A stretch of 64,000 nt of DNA from Paramecium octaurelia (lineage: Eukaryota > Ciliophora > Oligohymenophorea > Peniculida > Parameciidae): contig CAJJDP010000031.1 of NCBI GenBank assembly GCA_905182995.1, positions 537,829 to 601,828 of the forward strand. The letters are read 5' to 3'. The notes under the pieces are model-generated. The model was not told where the DNA came from, searched no databases, and saw only the letters and a program-made list of their open reading frames with translations. Shown here in pieces: positions 22,567 to 35,787 of this stretch. The translations under genes were made by a program, and so were the position numbers. How positions within the stretch are numbered: position 1 is the first letter of the stretch; each line of letters opens with the position of its first letter.

Positions 22567-25500
22567 ATGATAAATTTATTCTTATTTCTGATTATCTAAA
22601 CAAAGTTGGTTGATGGTTTTGAGACAATTAAAATGAATTCATCTAATCAATATTTAAGGAGATTAGTTTAATTGAAAGATGATGAATAGACAAGAAATAG
22701 TTGTTTGACATATGGAATCTGGTCAAAGTATAACCCTCTTAGTACAATCACTCAAATGGGGAAATTTGGATTGTTTGATAGTCATTGCTTTCATTTGCAC
22801 AATGTAATTGATTAGGAATCCCAAAGTTTAAATCTCGTTTATTACGACTGCTTAAACTCTGCTTCTAAGAAAATAACAAAAACACTTTTATTTATCAATA
22901 ATCGAGATGAATAGAATAGATTTGAAATAACGATAGATCCATTTGACTACGAAAATACTTGGTTTTATTTATAAATTATATCCTGGCCATTATAAGATAT
23001 ATTTAGATTGATAATAATGAAAAGATAAGAAATTTAGTATGAAACAACAAGATAAATGAAATACCCATTCAAAGATACAAACTTAATATTTACTTTCGGA
23101 AGTAATCTTTTAGTACGTAATTCAAGAATAAATGATCAATCAATAGGCCAAATATTTTCATATTTTCCTGGTCCTATTATTTTGTAAGATGTCTCAATTT
23201 CAAGTTTAGCCCTTGATTTTGCTTTTATTGATTCTGCAAATAAAGTATATAGTTCAATCAAGAGCTGTGTTTGTTCATCAAATTCGAAATCTTTGATAGG
23301 AGATATGGATGTTAAACAATAAGATATGAATTAATTTATTTCTGATAAAATAAATTGTGACTCGTTTGTATTAGCGGGTTGGATTAAAGTTAAGGAAATT
23401 GTCAATTAATAAGATCAATCAACTTATCAGCTAATCAAAATATAAGCGAATTTATTACATCCAACTTTCTAGAATCAAAACTTATCTCCGTTCCAACTTA
23501 TGTATCATCTCAGTTAATAGAAAAATGAAATAGAAATTACAACCTATAGCTATACCTTCCCTGATGTTTCTATTGACTTTTCAAATAATCCTTTCCTGCT
23601 CTCACGGAGAATCTTAATTAAAAATAAGATCACACTCTGGCATTATCTCAAAGTTGAACTGTAAAAAAATAAACTTAACGTGGCAATAATATTTTATGAA
23701 GATAAAGATACTTTTCATTATGATGCAAATTTTTAAGTACTTTAATTTCAAAATTGTCAATTTAAGGTTTAATATGGAAATTGTTTATAAACTAAAATTA
23801 ATATTTTAACCATCTTAATTAGAAATTTGGAATTTTATAATTGTTATAAAAAACTTACACAATAAAGTTGTCATTATAGTTGCTTAGAATGTGACGGTCC
23901 AACCAACCAAGATTGCTTATCTTGTTCAATTGGCTCTCAAAGAATATATCTCCCAAAATATAAAGTCTGCATTTGTCCACAAAACACAATTGATAATCAG
24001 AATCAATGCTAAGAGTATTAAAATTCAGGTTTACGATTAATAAAAAATGAAGATCCAATTACTAGTTAGGATTGTAAATACGGATACTTCGAGTTCGATG
24101 GAGATTGTATTAAATGGTATCATTTGATTTTTATTTAGTCCTTCTATGATAAAAGAGCAATTTATTAGTTGTGTTGAATGTCTAAAAAACCCAAAGACAT
24201 GGTTTGAATATCCTATCTGCTATATAGTCTATGTCATTAAACCAAATATCACTTTTGATGAGGCATACATTCCATTTGGTCGAATCCACTATTATTTTGA
24301 TGGAATATTACTTAACCCTATTCATAATATCCATACATCAACTTATGAAACAGATCTTAAAAATATAGATGGCATTTTTAAGGAATTTTAGTTAGCCTAA
24401 AATAATTTTCGACGCTTTTGTTAATAGATGGATTTTGCAGTAACTGATTAATTCATTTGTTATGAATGCTTAATTGATAATTGTTAAGTTTGTTAGATTA
24501 CTCCTACTTCTTTTGAATGTGTAGGTTGTTATGCCAAATATGTTCTCATAAATGGTGAATGTATATAATAATCTCAAGATAATTCAATATCTACTCTCGT
24601 TTGTTTACCTCCCTTTTATTATTCATTTGAAAAATAATGTAAAATTTGTGAAATTAAATATTGCATTTATTGCTTTGAATATTCAACAAGTGATTTAAAT
24701 GTATGCACTTTAGTAACGGTCTCTGATTTCAATTTAAGAAATCTGTAAAATATCAAAATAGGTTGCGCACTTTGTGAAGAAAACTATATATTCGATTTCA
24801 CTCTTGGGTTGTGTTTAAAGCAAATTCCCGAAATTGATAATTGTTAAAGAACTTACATCAATTTATAGAGTCAGGAGCAATGCGTTTCATCAAAGAATCC
24901 TGATTTTTCTATTGCACCAGAAATATCTAATTGTTAGAAATATATTGACAATTGCAATTTATGTTCTTTAAATATTGAAAAAAAAATTAAATGTGTTGTG
25001 TGTTAGGATAACTATGTAATAGAAGACAATAAATGTTATTAAAATGAAGAATTTAATCTTTAAAACAATTTAATTTAGAATTATACAAATAAGATTTAAA
25101 GTTTTATTCTTTAATTTGTTCCAAACCTAAAAACAACTGTTTATAGCAAATATTTAAGTTTATTAAACTCAGATAAGTAATTTTGTGATTCTTAATGCCT
25201 GTTATGTGATATAACTATTCCGTACTGCAAATACTGCCCATTAAATTATCAAAAAAAATACATTATAACAGAGAAAGGACCAAATTGCACTTATTGTCAT
25301 CCGTTGTGTTAAGTGTGTACGGCTCGTTCTACTAAAGAGATGCAAGTATGAAAATCAAACATCATAAATAGCTTAATTTTCCCAATTTCAATGTTACTCA
25401 GGACAATTAAATCTACACTAAGACATGCATAAAAGCATATTTCGACCCTTCCATCTTTTATGATCATTATTCTCAAACTGTGAAGTATTGTTTCAATCAG

Positions 25501-28500
25501 GATTGTAAAGATAAATATATTTTTGACGTTTCTTATCCCTCATGTGATTTTACAAGATTTAATAAAATGTATGAATCAGCAATCAATACCTAATATTGTA
25601 ACTAAATTGGAATCGAGTACCTTAAAATAAATTTCACTTTTCAGGTTTTACAACCAAATTGTTATCTAACTTTGCCATTAAATTTCTCAACTCAATTAAA
25701 ATAAAAAGTATTCACTATAAAAAAGGTAGAGTTCAAATTAACATCGTAAAAATATTTAGAAATTACTCTTTTTACCAATAACTCATTCAAAAATTATGAT
25801 TAAGTTGAGATAAGCAATTTAGGATTTATTATTTCTGAAGACTCATACTTTCTATTCCAAAATGCAAATAACAAAATTGATTTGATACTATCTAATTTTA
25901 CAATTAGGTAAAGTATTGTATAGAATATAGATTCTATGTTCAGAGCAGATATATTTGGTAATATCATCATAAATAATTTTACTGTCGAAAATAGTACCTT
26001 TATCAACTCCTCAATTTTTAATTTTTAATAAAATTAGGTTTAGGGGACAATATCTATAACAAATCTAAAATTTAAAAATTGTACAATTATAGAATCAGCT
26101 TTATTTAAAATGTCTAAAGTGGAATCCATTATTTCTTTAAATTACTTTATTTTAGATTAATCCCTGTTAAGAAATTCATCAATATTCAGTTTTTACAGCA
26201 GTTATTCCTAATAATCAAAACATCTAAACTTATTGAATACAATTATAAGAAATAGCAATTTCTCTCGATCATATTTAATAAACTGCACAAATTAAATAGA
26301 AGTAAATATGCATGATTTTCAATTCTATTTAAACTCTTTAGAAGACTCTGTCATTTTTTAAGTTAGTCATAACATTTCAATGACTAAGTTAAACATGTAC
26401 CAGAATGTCCTCTCTTTCTCCTAATTCCTAACCATAACTTAAATATTGTTGAAACATCAAATTATGTGTAAGATAAATGAATTTATAGCAAATTAAAATC
26501 ATTATTAGTCTTCCAATATAATTTTGATCTTTTCAACATTTTCAACAAACTCGCTTATTATCAACTTTGACAATTTTTAAATAACAGAAAATTTCAAATT
26601 ATTTAAATAAAATGAAAATATTTAACTATTTTGTATGAATAGTTAAGAAATTCACATGTCAAATTTTTTAATTATTGATAATCACGATTTAGTGATATTT
26701 TACTTATCTGAAAATACTAAAATATCAATTACAAATATGACTTATAAAAACTCCATCCAAAACTTTAAAATTCCTATATCCTCAAGCTGTTTAATTACCA
26801 ATAACACAAACAAGTTATTATATATTTTTGGATTTACAACCATTTACATTGCAAATGTCTAGGTCTTACAAATTCTGAGTGTTGAGGAACCTATAATCTA
26901 GATTAGTCCAAGCCAACAAAATATATCATATGTTACTCGTTAGATTCAGATAATTAATGTTACTTTTACTCAAAATATTCTCATTTAATCAACTTTAACT
27001 AATCTGATTTCTTTGTTAATTATAGAATCAGATAAAAAAGCAAATATTTTACTGTAAAATATTGAATATGAAGAAAACTTTCTTCATTCTTACACTAGTA
27101 ATGCTTTAAGAGAAGCTGCTAGTCTTTTGTACATCACTTCATCGTTAAGTCAATTGATAGTTATGAATTTTTTCTGTAAAAACAATGCATTCACAAATTC
27201 ATCAAATGCTTTTATCGCTATGATGTCAGCTGAGATAATTCTTATCAATTATACTATAACTAATCACAATTTTTTATCTTAATAAATATGGACGAAATAT
27301 TACGAATTGCAATTCAACGAGAATCTAAATCAATAAAATCTAAATGAAATTATTTTCTAAATTTTATAGATTAAAAATATTGGAGGAGCAGGATTATTTT
27401 CAGTTAAAAACATGTCTTGTATTGATTGCTCATTTTCACAAATTCTTGCTATGTAAAGCCCTGTTTTTGATATCACAACTAGCGAAAGAGGCTTAATAAA
27501 TTTATTCAATATCACAATAGATTAAATAGAGAGTAATTTATTATCAATAGAAAAAGGGTCAGGATGCATAAGTATTTATTCATCAAACAGTGATCTGAAT
27601 CTAAATATAACAAACGCTGTTTTTTCAAGTATTTTTAATAGAATGGCTCCATCTATATTTACTATTAATCCCTCAAAATCGTAAAATATTATCTAACTAA
27701 AGAATACTTAGATTATAAATTGCATTTCTTTGCTCAATTAAATTATTAATGTATAATTCTCATCATCTCAAGCTAAAGAAAACATCATCTCCTTCGTAAA
27801 TATGAGGATTGCTTAAAAATACGATGCTTGGTCAATTTATTTCTTAAAAATTAGAGATTTATTAATCTAAGAAGTTACAGATGCTGTAAATAATTAGAAT
27901 TCTATAATGTCTTTTCAAAATTGCATGGTTTCCATAAATGATTTCTTAATAGAAGGGATTATAACGAATACTATTTTTTAATTTTCAAATACCCCAAAAT
28001 TAGAGCTTTTTAATATAAAAATAGACAACATCTAAATGTTATATTCATTTAATCTAATTCAGGTAACATAAATCTAATAGATTTAATCTATAGTTTAAAT
28101 AGAGCATCTCATTATAAAAAATACTTACCTTTACAAAAATGAGATAAAATCTGAATCAAATTATTAATTTCACAACTATAATATTAGAGGATGTAATATA
28201 ATTTAATAAGATTCTGATAATGAGAAAGATTATTTTTATGTTTATGTTAATTCTCTTCAGCAAAATAATTAATTAGAAAGCTCTTTCTTATATTTTAAAA
28301 GCAACTCTAATCAAAATGGCTATTATTTTAATGACATTACATTTGAACATAATGATTGCAATTGGTGTAATAAGGGCTTGTTATTTATTGAAATTTCAGA
28401 CTTTAATTATATTAAATTTGAGAATTTCAATTGCATTTATAATTCAATCAAACAATTTGGATGCTTGCTTTTTTCCTAGTAAACTTATTTGCAATCAAAA

Positions 28501-31183
28501 ATCTCAATCTCTAACTCTAATTTTCTCTTTAATAATGGAAGTCAAGGCATTGGAATAACTGCTCAAAAAACAAATCTAATACTTAAAAGGTGTAAAATCT
28601 TAAACAATAGTGCAGAAACATTTGGAGGAGGTTTATACATGCAAGTATAATCATCAGCCTTTAATATCAATAAATCAATTATTATTGGTAATAAAGCTAG
28701 AATTGGAGGGGGCATTTATTTAGAAGATGATTGCAAACTAAATAGTAATAATTTCTTAGAATCATTATTATTTTTCAATTCAGCCGAAGTATACGGGAAT
28801 AATCTAAAAGAGATTCCAAATCATTTAGCGTTTTTTGTGAATTATATACAGAGTCCTACTGAATCTGTTTTTTTGAATAACGAATAGACAAATAAATTGA
28901 ATTTAAAAACATACAGAATGGTTGAATAGGGAATCGAAATCTTTGCAAAAGATCTACTCATCCCAAGCAATCAAATCTTATAAACATATCAGATTTTTGA
29001 CATACATAATTCAAATTACAAGCCATATATAAAAGATATTAGCCTGCATTTTGAAAATAGTAGAAATGAAAAAATGCATAATTTAGCCAATTCATCTTGT
29101 GAAGTAAAGGATAAGATTATTGCAAAAGACTTTTAAGAATTAGCAGATAGATCAAATTATTAAACTTTGGACTTTGATAACGAAAATAGTTCTTTCCCTT
29201 TTGGGTCATTATCATTCAGTTTAGATCCATATTAACAAAACTACAGTCATCTATAGATTGAAATAAGCTGCTAATTATAAGAGTCTAGTAAGATTCTGAC
29301 ATATCTACTATATGCAAAAAGCCTTAAATGTTAATTAGGAGAATTCTATGTAGATAATGGATGTTAATTATGTTAATCCAATTAAGGGTATTATTCTGTG
29401 ATCTATGATGCAACAAAGTGTTCTATTTTTGATAAGGAGAAATACTCTGATATTACCTCAAATATGATTAAATTACTACCAGGATTTTGGAGACCCAATA
29501 ATTTTTCTGATTATGTCGAACCTTGTTTCAAGAATCCCTTATTTTGTTTAGGTGGGTGGCAGGTTTCCCATAATACATGCTAGTTAGGACATATAGGAGC
29601 TTTATGTGAAGAGTGCGATATATATAATATTAGGGGACATGGGAGTTATTTTAAAAATTAATGGGATGAAAATTGTCTAAAATGTGAATTTTAATGGAGT
29701 AACACGTTGCCAATTCTGATAGGCTGTCTTTGGTAATATATTTAACTATTAATGAAAGGACATTTATATCTATTTCGATGTCATTGAGAAGTATCTCTAG
29801 ATCTAATTAATTATATGCATCATTAATAATTGCATAGAGATTTAGTAAAATCCTATTTAAATTAAATTAAGGTAAATTGTATTGATAGATTTTAGATCAG
29901 GAGAGTATTTAATTAAAAATGATGATAAATTATATATGGATATTTAGTGTCATTTTTACATTTAACATCAGATTTTAATTTTCCTTACTTTTTGTTGAAT
30001 AAACCAGTGATACCTCTTATTTTATTGCAAAAGATTTCGACTGTTAAATATCTTCTATCGAGCAAATTCCTCTTGTTTATTTGAAAATTTTCGCTATGTT
30101 AATTTTTATGATAATCCTCTTCATCCTCACAATTGCAGGATCTATTTTATATTCATTAACGATTAAACAAAAATTAGATCTGAGTCTCCTTTCAAATACT
30201 GCTCTCTACCTATATGTTTTTAATTATGCAGGATTAATAAAGATGTATATTTATGATTTAAACTTTATAGGTTTTCATCTTTGATTTCAAAAAGAGAAGT
30301 ATCCAAAAACTCTTATATTCAAGGAGATTTATCGTTGAAATATGGATCTCAAGATCATTATTTGTGGATGTATTATTTTATCATTCCTGGATTGTTTGTT
30401 ATTGGTGCATTGATTCCTATCATGATATTTATACTTTTGAAGATAAATAGAACTCGTTTAGAGAAGATTAAGCTTAGAAGACACATATCTTATTTGTTAA
30501 ATGAATACAAATAGGAAAGATATTATTGGGAACTCATAAAACTATTCAAGAAATCAATCATAATATTTATAATGACAAATTTTGAAACTGATATTGTGTT
30601 GAAAGCATCGTTGCTAGGATTATGTTTACTAATATATCAAATATTGGCTACATTTCATTAGCCATTCACTATTAAAAAATATAATAATTTAGACCTATAA
30701 ACTAGTCAAATATGTTCAATTTCTATATTTTTAGCTATAACCAAATATATTTGTGAATAGAACAATTATGTCTCTCCATCCACATTGCTCTAAATTCTAA
30801 TAATAGGATGTGTAATTAAACTTTGTTATCCATTTGTTTTTGGAATTGCAAGAAGTTATTTTAAAAAGTATTAGTTCTTCTTTTTGAATAAATTATATTC
30901 TCTTCTAAATTAGAAAGTACCAAATTTCTTATTTACAATAATGTTGATGTAGAAATTAGAAAAAGAGAAATTAAGGAAAAAGAAATTAAAGAATCATATC
31001 TCCAAATTGAAAAGTCATTTAATTTATTACTCAAAATTATAACTAAGAAACTCAAAACAAATAATGTCAGGTTTTTACTAAAGCTCATTAAGTTCAAGAA
31101 CAAATAGTGTAAAATCAAGTAGAATAGGAATTGAAAAACTATATTTTGATCACACTGAACAAGAGGAATTTACTAAAAGATGA
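22567..31183 (+). CDS. Giant cysteine-rich/beta-helix membrane protein, 2830 aa
   Basis: Five introns (24117-24138, 25346-25371, 29733-29758, 29872-29895, 30245-30270) leave a 2831-codon frame. A signal peptide (MINLFLFLIIQTKLVDGF) leads into about 400 residues of ectodomain, then furin/EGFR-like cysteine clusters (CLECDGP, CLSCS, CVECLKN, CEENYIF) up to about residue 950. A long Asn/Ile/Ser-rich region follows that ends in glycine-rich turns typical of right-handed beta-helix repeats (TFGGGLYM and IGGGIYLED, about 2000-2040). From about 2365 there are seven or eight membrane spans (for example FAMLIFMIILFILTIAGSIL, YYFIIPGLFVIGALIPIMIF), then a basic cytosolic tail. The layout suggests a surface receptor or adhesin. 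I know of similarly organised ciliate proteins, but none with an assigned function. Confidence 0.85.
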
Positions 31184-31658
31184 ATAAATAGTTCATATCA
31201 ATTACAATTTTAGAAAAAATATTGAATTTTTATTTTTTTCTACTTCTTAAAGATTTGACTATTGATTTTCTTATCAAATCTAGGAATTATATTTGATTTA
31301 TTTATTTAGAAATAATCAGCTTTATAAATTATTTCCATTGATAAAAAACCTTTTCATTTAAATGTTGGTTTAAATAAAAGTAAAATTGTAATTGCTAGAT
31401 TTTTCATAGATCTATGTATGCTTTAAGTGGTAATAGATTTATTTTAATTATCACTAAGTTTTTTCTTCACTTAAATATTCAATAAAATTATGGTTATTTA
31501 GTTTTTAAATAAAGGAATTGACAAAATGAAATGCAACTTGTTATATTTATATAGAGTAAATTTATAAAATAAATCTAAAGGCTTACTTAAAATAATTTAC
31601 ATAAATATGGGCTGATATAATAATTCATTTTATGAAATACGATATTTAATAATGTTCA
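31184..31658. other. Convergent intergenic region (475 bp)
   Basis: It lies between the 3' ends of the giant gene and the OGFr-domain gene. It is extremely AT-rich. No gene or clear terminator is seen. Confidence 0.45.
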
Positions 31659-33116
31659 TCATTTTTATGGGCCTTAGAGTAAATCTACTTTCACCCAACT
31701 TTAATTCAATAAATCTCCTTAAACATAGTTACTTTTAACATCATTAAAATATTTTTTATCTTCATATTTTTCATATTTTCCTTTGGGTTATTTTTATGGT
31801 TTGTTATCATTCCAACTATTACTTTAAAATTAAGTATTAGAACTCGATTTATTTTCATATCCTTATTTTTGTGTTGTGATATTAGAATCTGTTTTGGATT
31901 GAGAATTCATATTTTATGGGTTCTCTACCAAATGAAATTCTTAAAAGTCATCATCTTTCTCTTTATGATTTATTTCAATCTTCTTTGAATCAATTTTCTC
32001 CTAATGTTGTTATGAAATAGGAATTTGTTCTTAATTTTTTAATTCATTATCGTTTTTTACAACGACATTTTCCTACGCATTTGGTTGTTAGTTTTAATTT
32101 TGATTATTTGAAATACGATCGATATCATCCTATTTTTCTTCTATATTCTATTATTATTTTTCAGTATTATCAATTTCTTTATTTATTTATTATTATTCGA
32201 TTTTCTGCTCAGGAAATTCCTCTTGTTTATTTGAAAACTTACTCTATGTTAATTTTGAATTCTGCTCAGGTTCTGCTTATACTGCTTCTATCTATTATAT
32301 TTAACTTGAATCATTTAAATTGGTTTCAGGATTTTCGTTTTTATCCTCATCTACTTCTATTTTCTATTCTTAATTTTCAGGATTTTTTATTTCTTTCTTT
32401 ATTTATGATTAATCCTCTTTCTGTTAATCAGATTTCATCATTTTTTGAGTGGCCTTTTGAAGTTGTGTTGATTCTATTTATTAATTTCCAAATTATGTTT
32501 CTTATTCTATATCATCTTATCGATCATTATTTTTTTCATCCTTTAAATGATCATAAAGATAGTATTAAGTGCCGTAAAGCTGATTGTCTTTTTCATACAC
32601 TAATTTCAACAATTTTAAAGCTTCCTCCCTTTACCCTAATACGCTCAAAGAAGCAAAGACTCTCTTTAATCTTAACTAGTTATGTGTATTAATTCGAAGA
32701 CATTTATAAAATTGTTTCTCGTTCTCTAATTCTAATTCTTTGTTGCCCCATTTAATTCCCAAAAACCTTAAAAACATTTTGTAGTTTTTCACATAGAATT
32801 TCATAACATCTTAGTTTGAAATCATTAAATCTCTCTCCTCCTTTGTTAATCTATAACTATCAGAATTAAACATGCTATTGAAGAAATTTGGAAAAATCCA
32901 CTAAATAAATGAATGGTCGTATTCTAAGTCCTCATAAAATTTTTGAATTTCTCGACTTTCAGCTTTGTAATTCTCCCAATTTTAAATATGGTAATGAATA
33001 TCCCTCATTACACATCCCAATTTTTTGTCATGAAAGTCAAAATTCGGCAATTTAGATTTCTATTAGTCATATCCCTTCTCGCTTGTTTTAGCTTTCATTG
33101 GTTTACTTGAACCCAT
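31659..33116 (-). CDS. OGFr-domain protein with Gln/Glu-rich tail, 485 aa
   Basis: An intronless minus-strand frame from ATG 33114-33116 to TGA 31659-31661. Residues about 28-190 match the N-terminal domain of the opioid growth factor receptor family: WENYKAESREIQKFYEDLEY, then DHSFIQWIFPNFFNS with Trp73, LTKEERDLMISNQDVMKFY and MFLRFLGIKWGN, followed by the helical repeat FASLSVLGQREEALKLL. The last 270 residues are Gln, Glu, Lys and Asn-rich low complexity. Its biochemical function is not established even in animals. The T-rich plus-strand ORF of 203 codons over this tail is only the complement of the Gln/Glu/Lys-rich sequence. Most of the gene is repeated after the N at 33238. Confidence 0.85.
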
Positions 33117-33237
33117 TTATTTCTACATAAACAATTAATAATAATAATTCTTAATAGAAATTAGAATCTCTACCATTAAAGATCTCTTAGTCAAAACTAA
33201 TTAAAATATTTTGCTAGCATGTAGAATATCTTAAAAA
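31885..33237. repeat. Duplicated segment 3, first copy (1353 bp)
   Basis: Repeated as 33239-34591 at offset 1354 and ending at the N at 33238. It covers most of the OGFr gene and 121 bp upstream of its start. Confidence 0.9.
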
Positions 33238-33238
33238 N

Positions 33239-34470
33239 GAATCTGTTTTGGATTGAGAATTCATATTTTATGGGTTCTCTACCAAATGAAATTCTTAAAA
33301 GTCATCATCTTTCTCTTTATGATTTATTTCAATCTTCTTTGAATCAATTTTCTCCTAATGTTGTTATGAAATAGGAATTTGTTCTTAATTTTTTAATTCA
33401 TTATCGTTTTTTACAACGACATTTTCCTACGCATTTGGTTGTTAGTTTTAATTTTGATTATTTGAAATACGATCGATATCATCCTATTTTTCTTCTATAT
33501 TCTATTATTATTTTTCAGTATTATCAATTTCTTTATTTATTTATTATTATTCGATTTTCTGCTCAGGAAATTCCTCTTGTTTATTTGAAAACTTACTCTA
33601 TGTTAATTTTGAATTCTGCTCAGGTTCTGCTTATACTGCTTCTATCTATTATATTTAACTTGAATCATTTAAATTGGTTTCAGGATTTTCGTTTTTATCC
33701 TCATCTACTTCTATTTTCTATTCTTAATTTTCAGGATTTTTTATTTCTTTCTTTATTTATGATTAATCCTCTTTCTGTTAATCAGATTTCATCATTTTTT
33801 GAGTGGCCTTTTGAAGTTGTGTTGATTCTATTTATTAATTTCCAAATTATGTTTCTTATTCTATATCATCTTATCGATCATTATTTTTTTCATCCTTTAA
33901 ATGATCATAAAGATAGTATTAAGTGCCGTAAAGCTGATTGTCTTTTTCATACACTAATTTCAACAATTTTAAAGCTTCCTCCCTTTACCCTAATACGCTC
34001 AAAGAAGCAAAGACTCTCTTTAATCTTAACTAGTTATGTGTATTAATTCGAAGACATTTATAAAATTGTTTCTCGTTCTCTAATTCTAATTCTTTGTTGC
34101 CCCATTTAATTCCCAAAAACCTTAAAAACATTTTGTAGTTTTTCACATAGAATTTCATAACATCTTAGTTTGAAATCATTAAATCTCTCTCCTCCTTTGT
34201 TAATCTATAACTATCAGAATTAAACATGCTATTGAAGAAATTTGGAAAAATCCACTAAATAAATGAATGGTCGTATTCTAAGTCCTCATAAAATTTTTGA
34301 ATTTCTCGACTTTCAGCTTTGTAATTCTCCCAATTTTAAATATGGTAATGAATATCCCTCATTACACATCCCAATTTTTTGTCATGAAAGTCAAAATTCG
34401 GCAATTTAGATTTCTATTAGTCATATCCCTTCTCGCTTGTTTTAGCTTTCATTGGTTTACTTGAACCCAT
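33239..34470 (-). pseudogene. Partial second copy of the OGFr gene (probable assembly duplicate)
   Basis: It has the start codon (34468-34470) and the OGFr domain but lacks the last 75 or so codons, because the copy begins at the N. No difference from the complete copy was seen. Confidence 0.85.
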
Positions 34471-34591
34471 TTATTTCTACATAAACAATTAATAATAATA
34501 ATTCTTAATAGAAATTAGAATCTCTACCATTAAAGATCTCTTAGTCAAAACTAATTAAAATATTTTGCTAGCATGTAGAATATCTTAAAAA
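33239..34591. repeat. Duplicated segment 3, second copy after the N at 33238
   Basis: Same sequence as 31885-33237 where compared. It continues into unique DNA to the right of 34591. Confidence 0.9.
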
Positions 34592-35787
34592 TCATGCTGA
34601 TTTCTTGAAGATTTTGATTGTGTTTTTACAATATTAATGAAAAATTTTCATTTTGATATTATTCTTAGTATCAAAATAACAATTTGTTAAGTGAATGATG
34701 AAATAATATTCTAAAACACTATTTAGAGAATCTAACTTAAATTTTTATAAATATTTTTTTATTTACCATAAACTATTACAAAAGTTTTGATGAATTAAAA
34801 AAAATAGATGAGTTGTATCATTTAGGAATAATGATAATATTAACAATTAGGAGCTGTTTACAATATAAATTATTTTTGTACTTGAACCTTTGTTGCGGAT
34901 TTTATAAGATGTTATAAAATTGTTTCTTAACTATAAACCTTTCAGTTAAAGATATGTCACTAAAAATCCACAAACCGATGATTATGATTAATAATGACAA
35001 TATCATTCCTAACTAAATCCGAATGGCTTAATTTTTAGTAATATAATTATATAGTTCTCATATCTTTCCATTTAATAATAAGAAAATACAAAAGATATGA
35101 GCTAAATTTAGAATCAAAGTATTGCTTGTATTCAATATTATGTTAGAGTAATTTTCTTATAAGAATTTATGAAATTAATAACTATGTATTAATTAAGCCT
35201 TGTAATTAATTTCTATAAGTTTTCATTTAAGAATTTGATTCTCCAATTGATTATTAAGCTCAATTGTCCTAACAAATTACATATACTTTTGATTTAAATG
35301 GGGAAATATATACTAGAAAGTAGATTAGTGAATTATATTATATAAATTTATTATCAAAATAGTCATCTATTCAAATTGCAAACTTCAGAGGAATAACTAA
35401 GAAATCAATTCTATTCAAACAATTTCAGTAATATTTACATAAAACAAATTAAAATCTAAACACAATCCTATGAGCCTATTTAAGCAGGCATAATTTAATC
35501 TTACCGAAATCAAATTTGGTATAAGAAAATTTATCTTAAATAGCTGAAATAATCTAAAATACCTTTAATCAAATGACTCTTATATATCATAGGAAATACG
35601 ATTATTTTAATAAATTAATAAAATATTATTTATAATTCTTTAACTCTAATTTAAATTAACAATTTTCAAAATAAATTATTTCAAAAATCATTCTCACCAG
35701 AAAATAGTGGAATTTATTATATACAGTTAATATATCAATAAAAATTATATGAATTCAAAAATTGTATCTATTCCCTACTATTATATA
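34592..35787. other. Stretch of 1.2 kb without a convincing gene
   Basis: One 160-codon TGA-free frame (ATG 35097 to TGA 35576, plus) and a second overlapping frame with protein-like text (near 35260-35440) compete, and neither resembles a family. I regard the stretch as intergenic or decayed. Confidence 0.4.

Noticed and set aside
32081..32692. A 203-codon hydrophobic plus-strand ORF (and its copy at 33435-34046)
   Set aside because: It is the complement of the Gln/Glu/Lys/Asn-rich tail of the minus-strand OGFr gene, whose 486-codon frame has a recognised domain. T-rich antisense of such DNA is always open and looks hydrophobic.
35097..35576. A 160-codon plus-strand frame
   Set aside because: With a single stop codon such lengths occur by chance. 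A competing frame is equally protein-like and no family matches.
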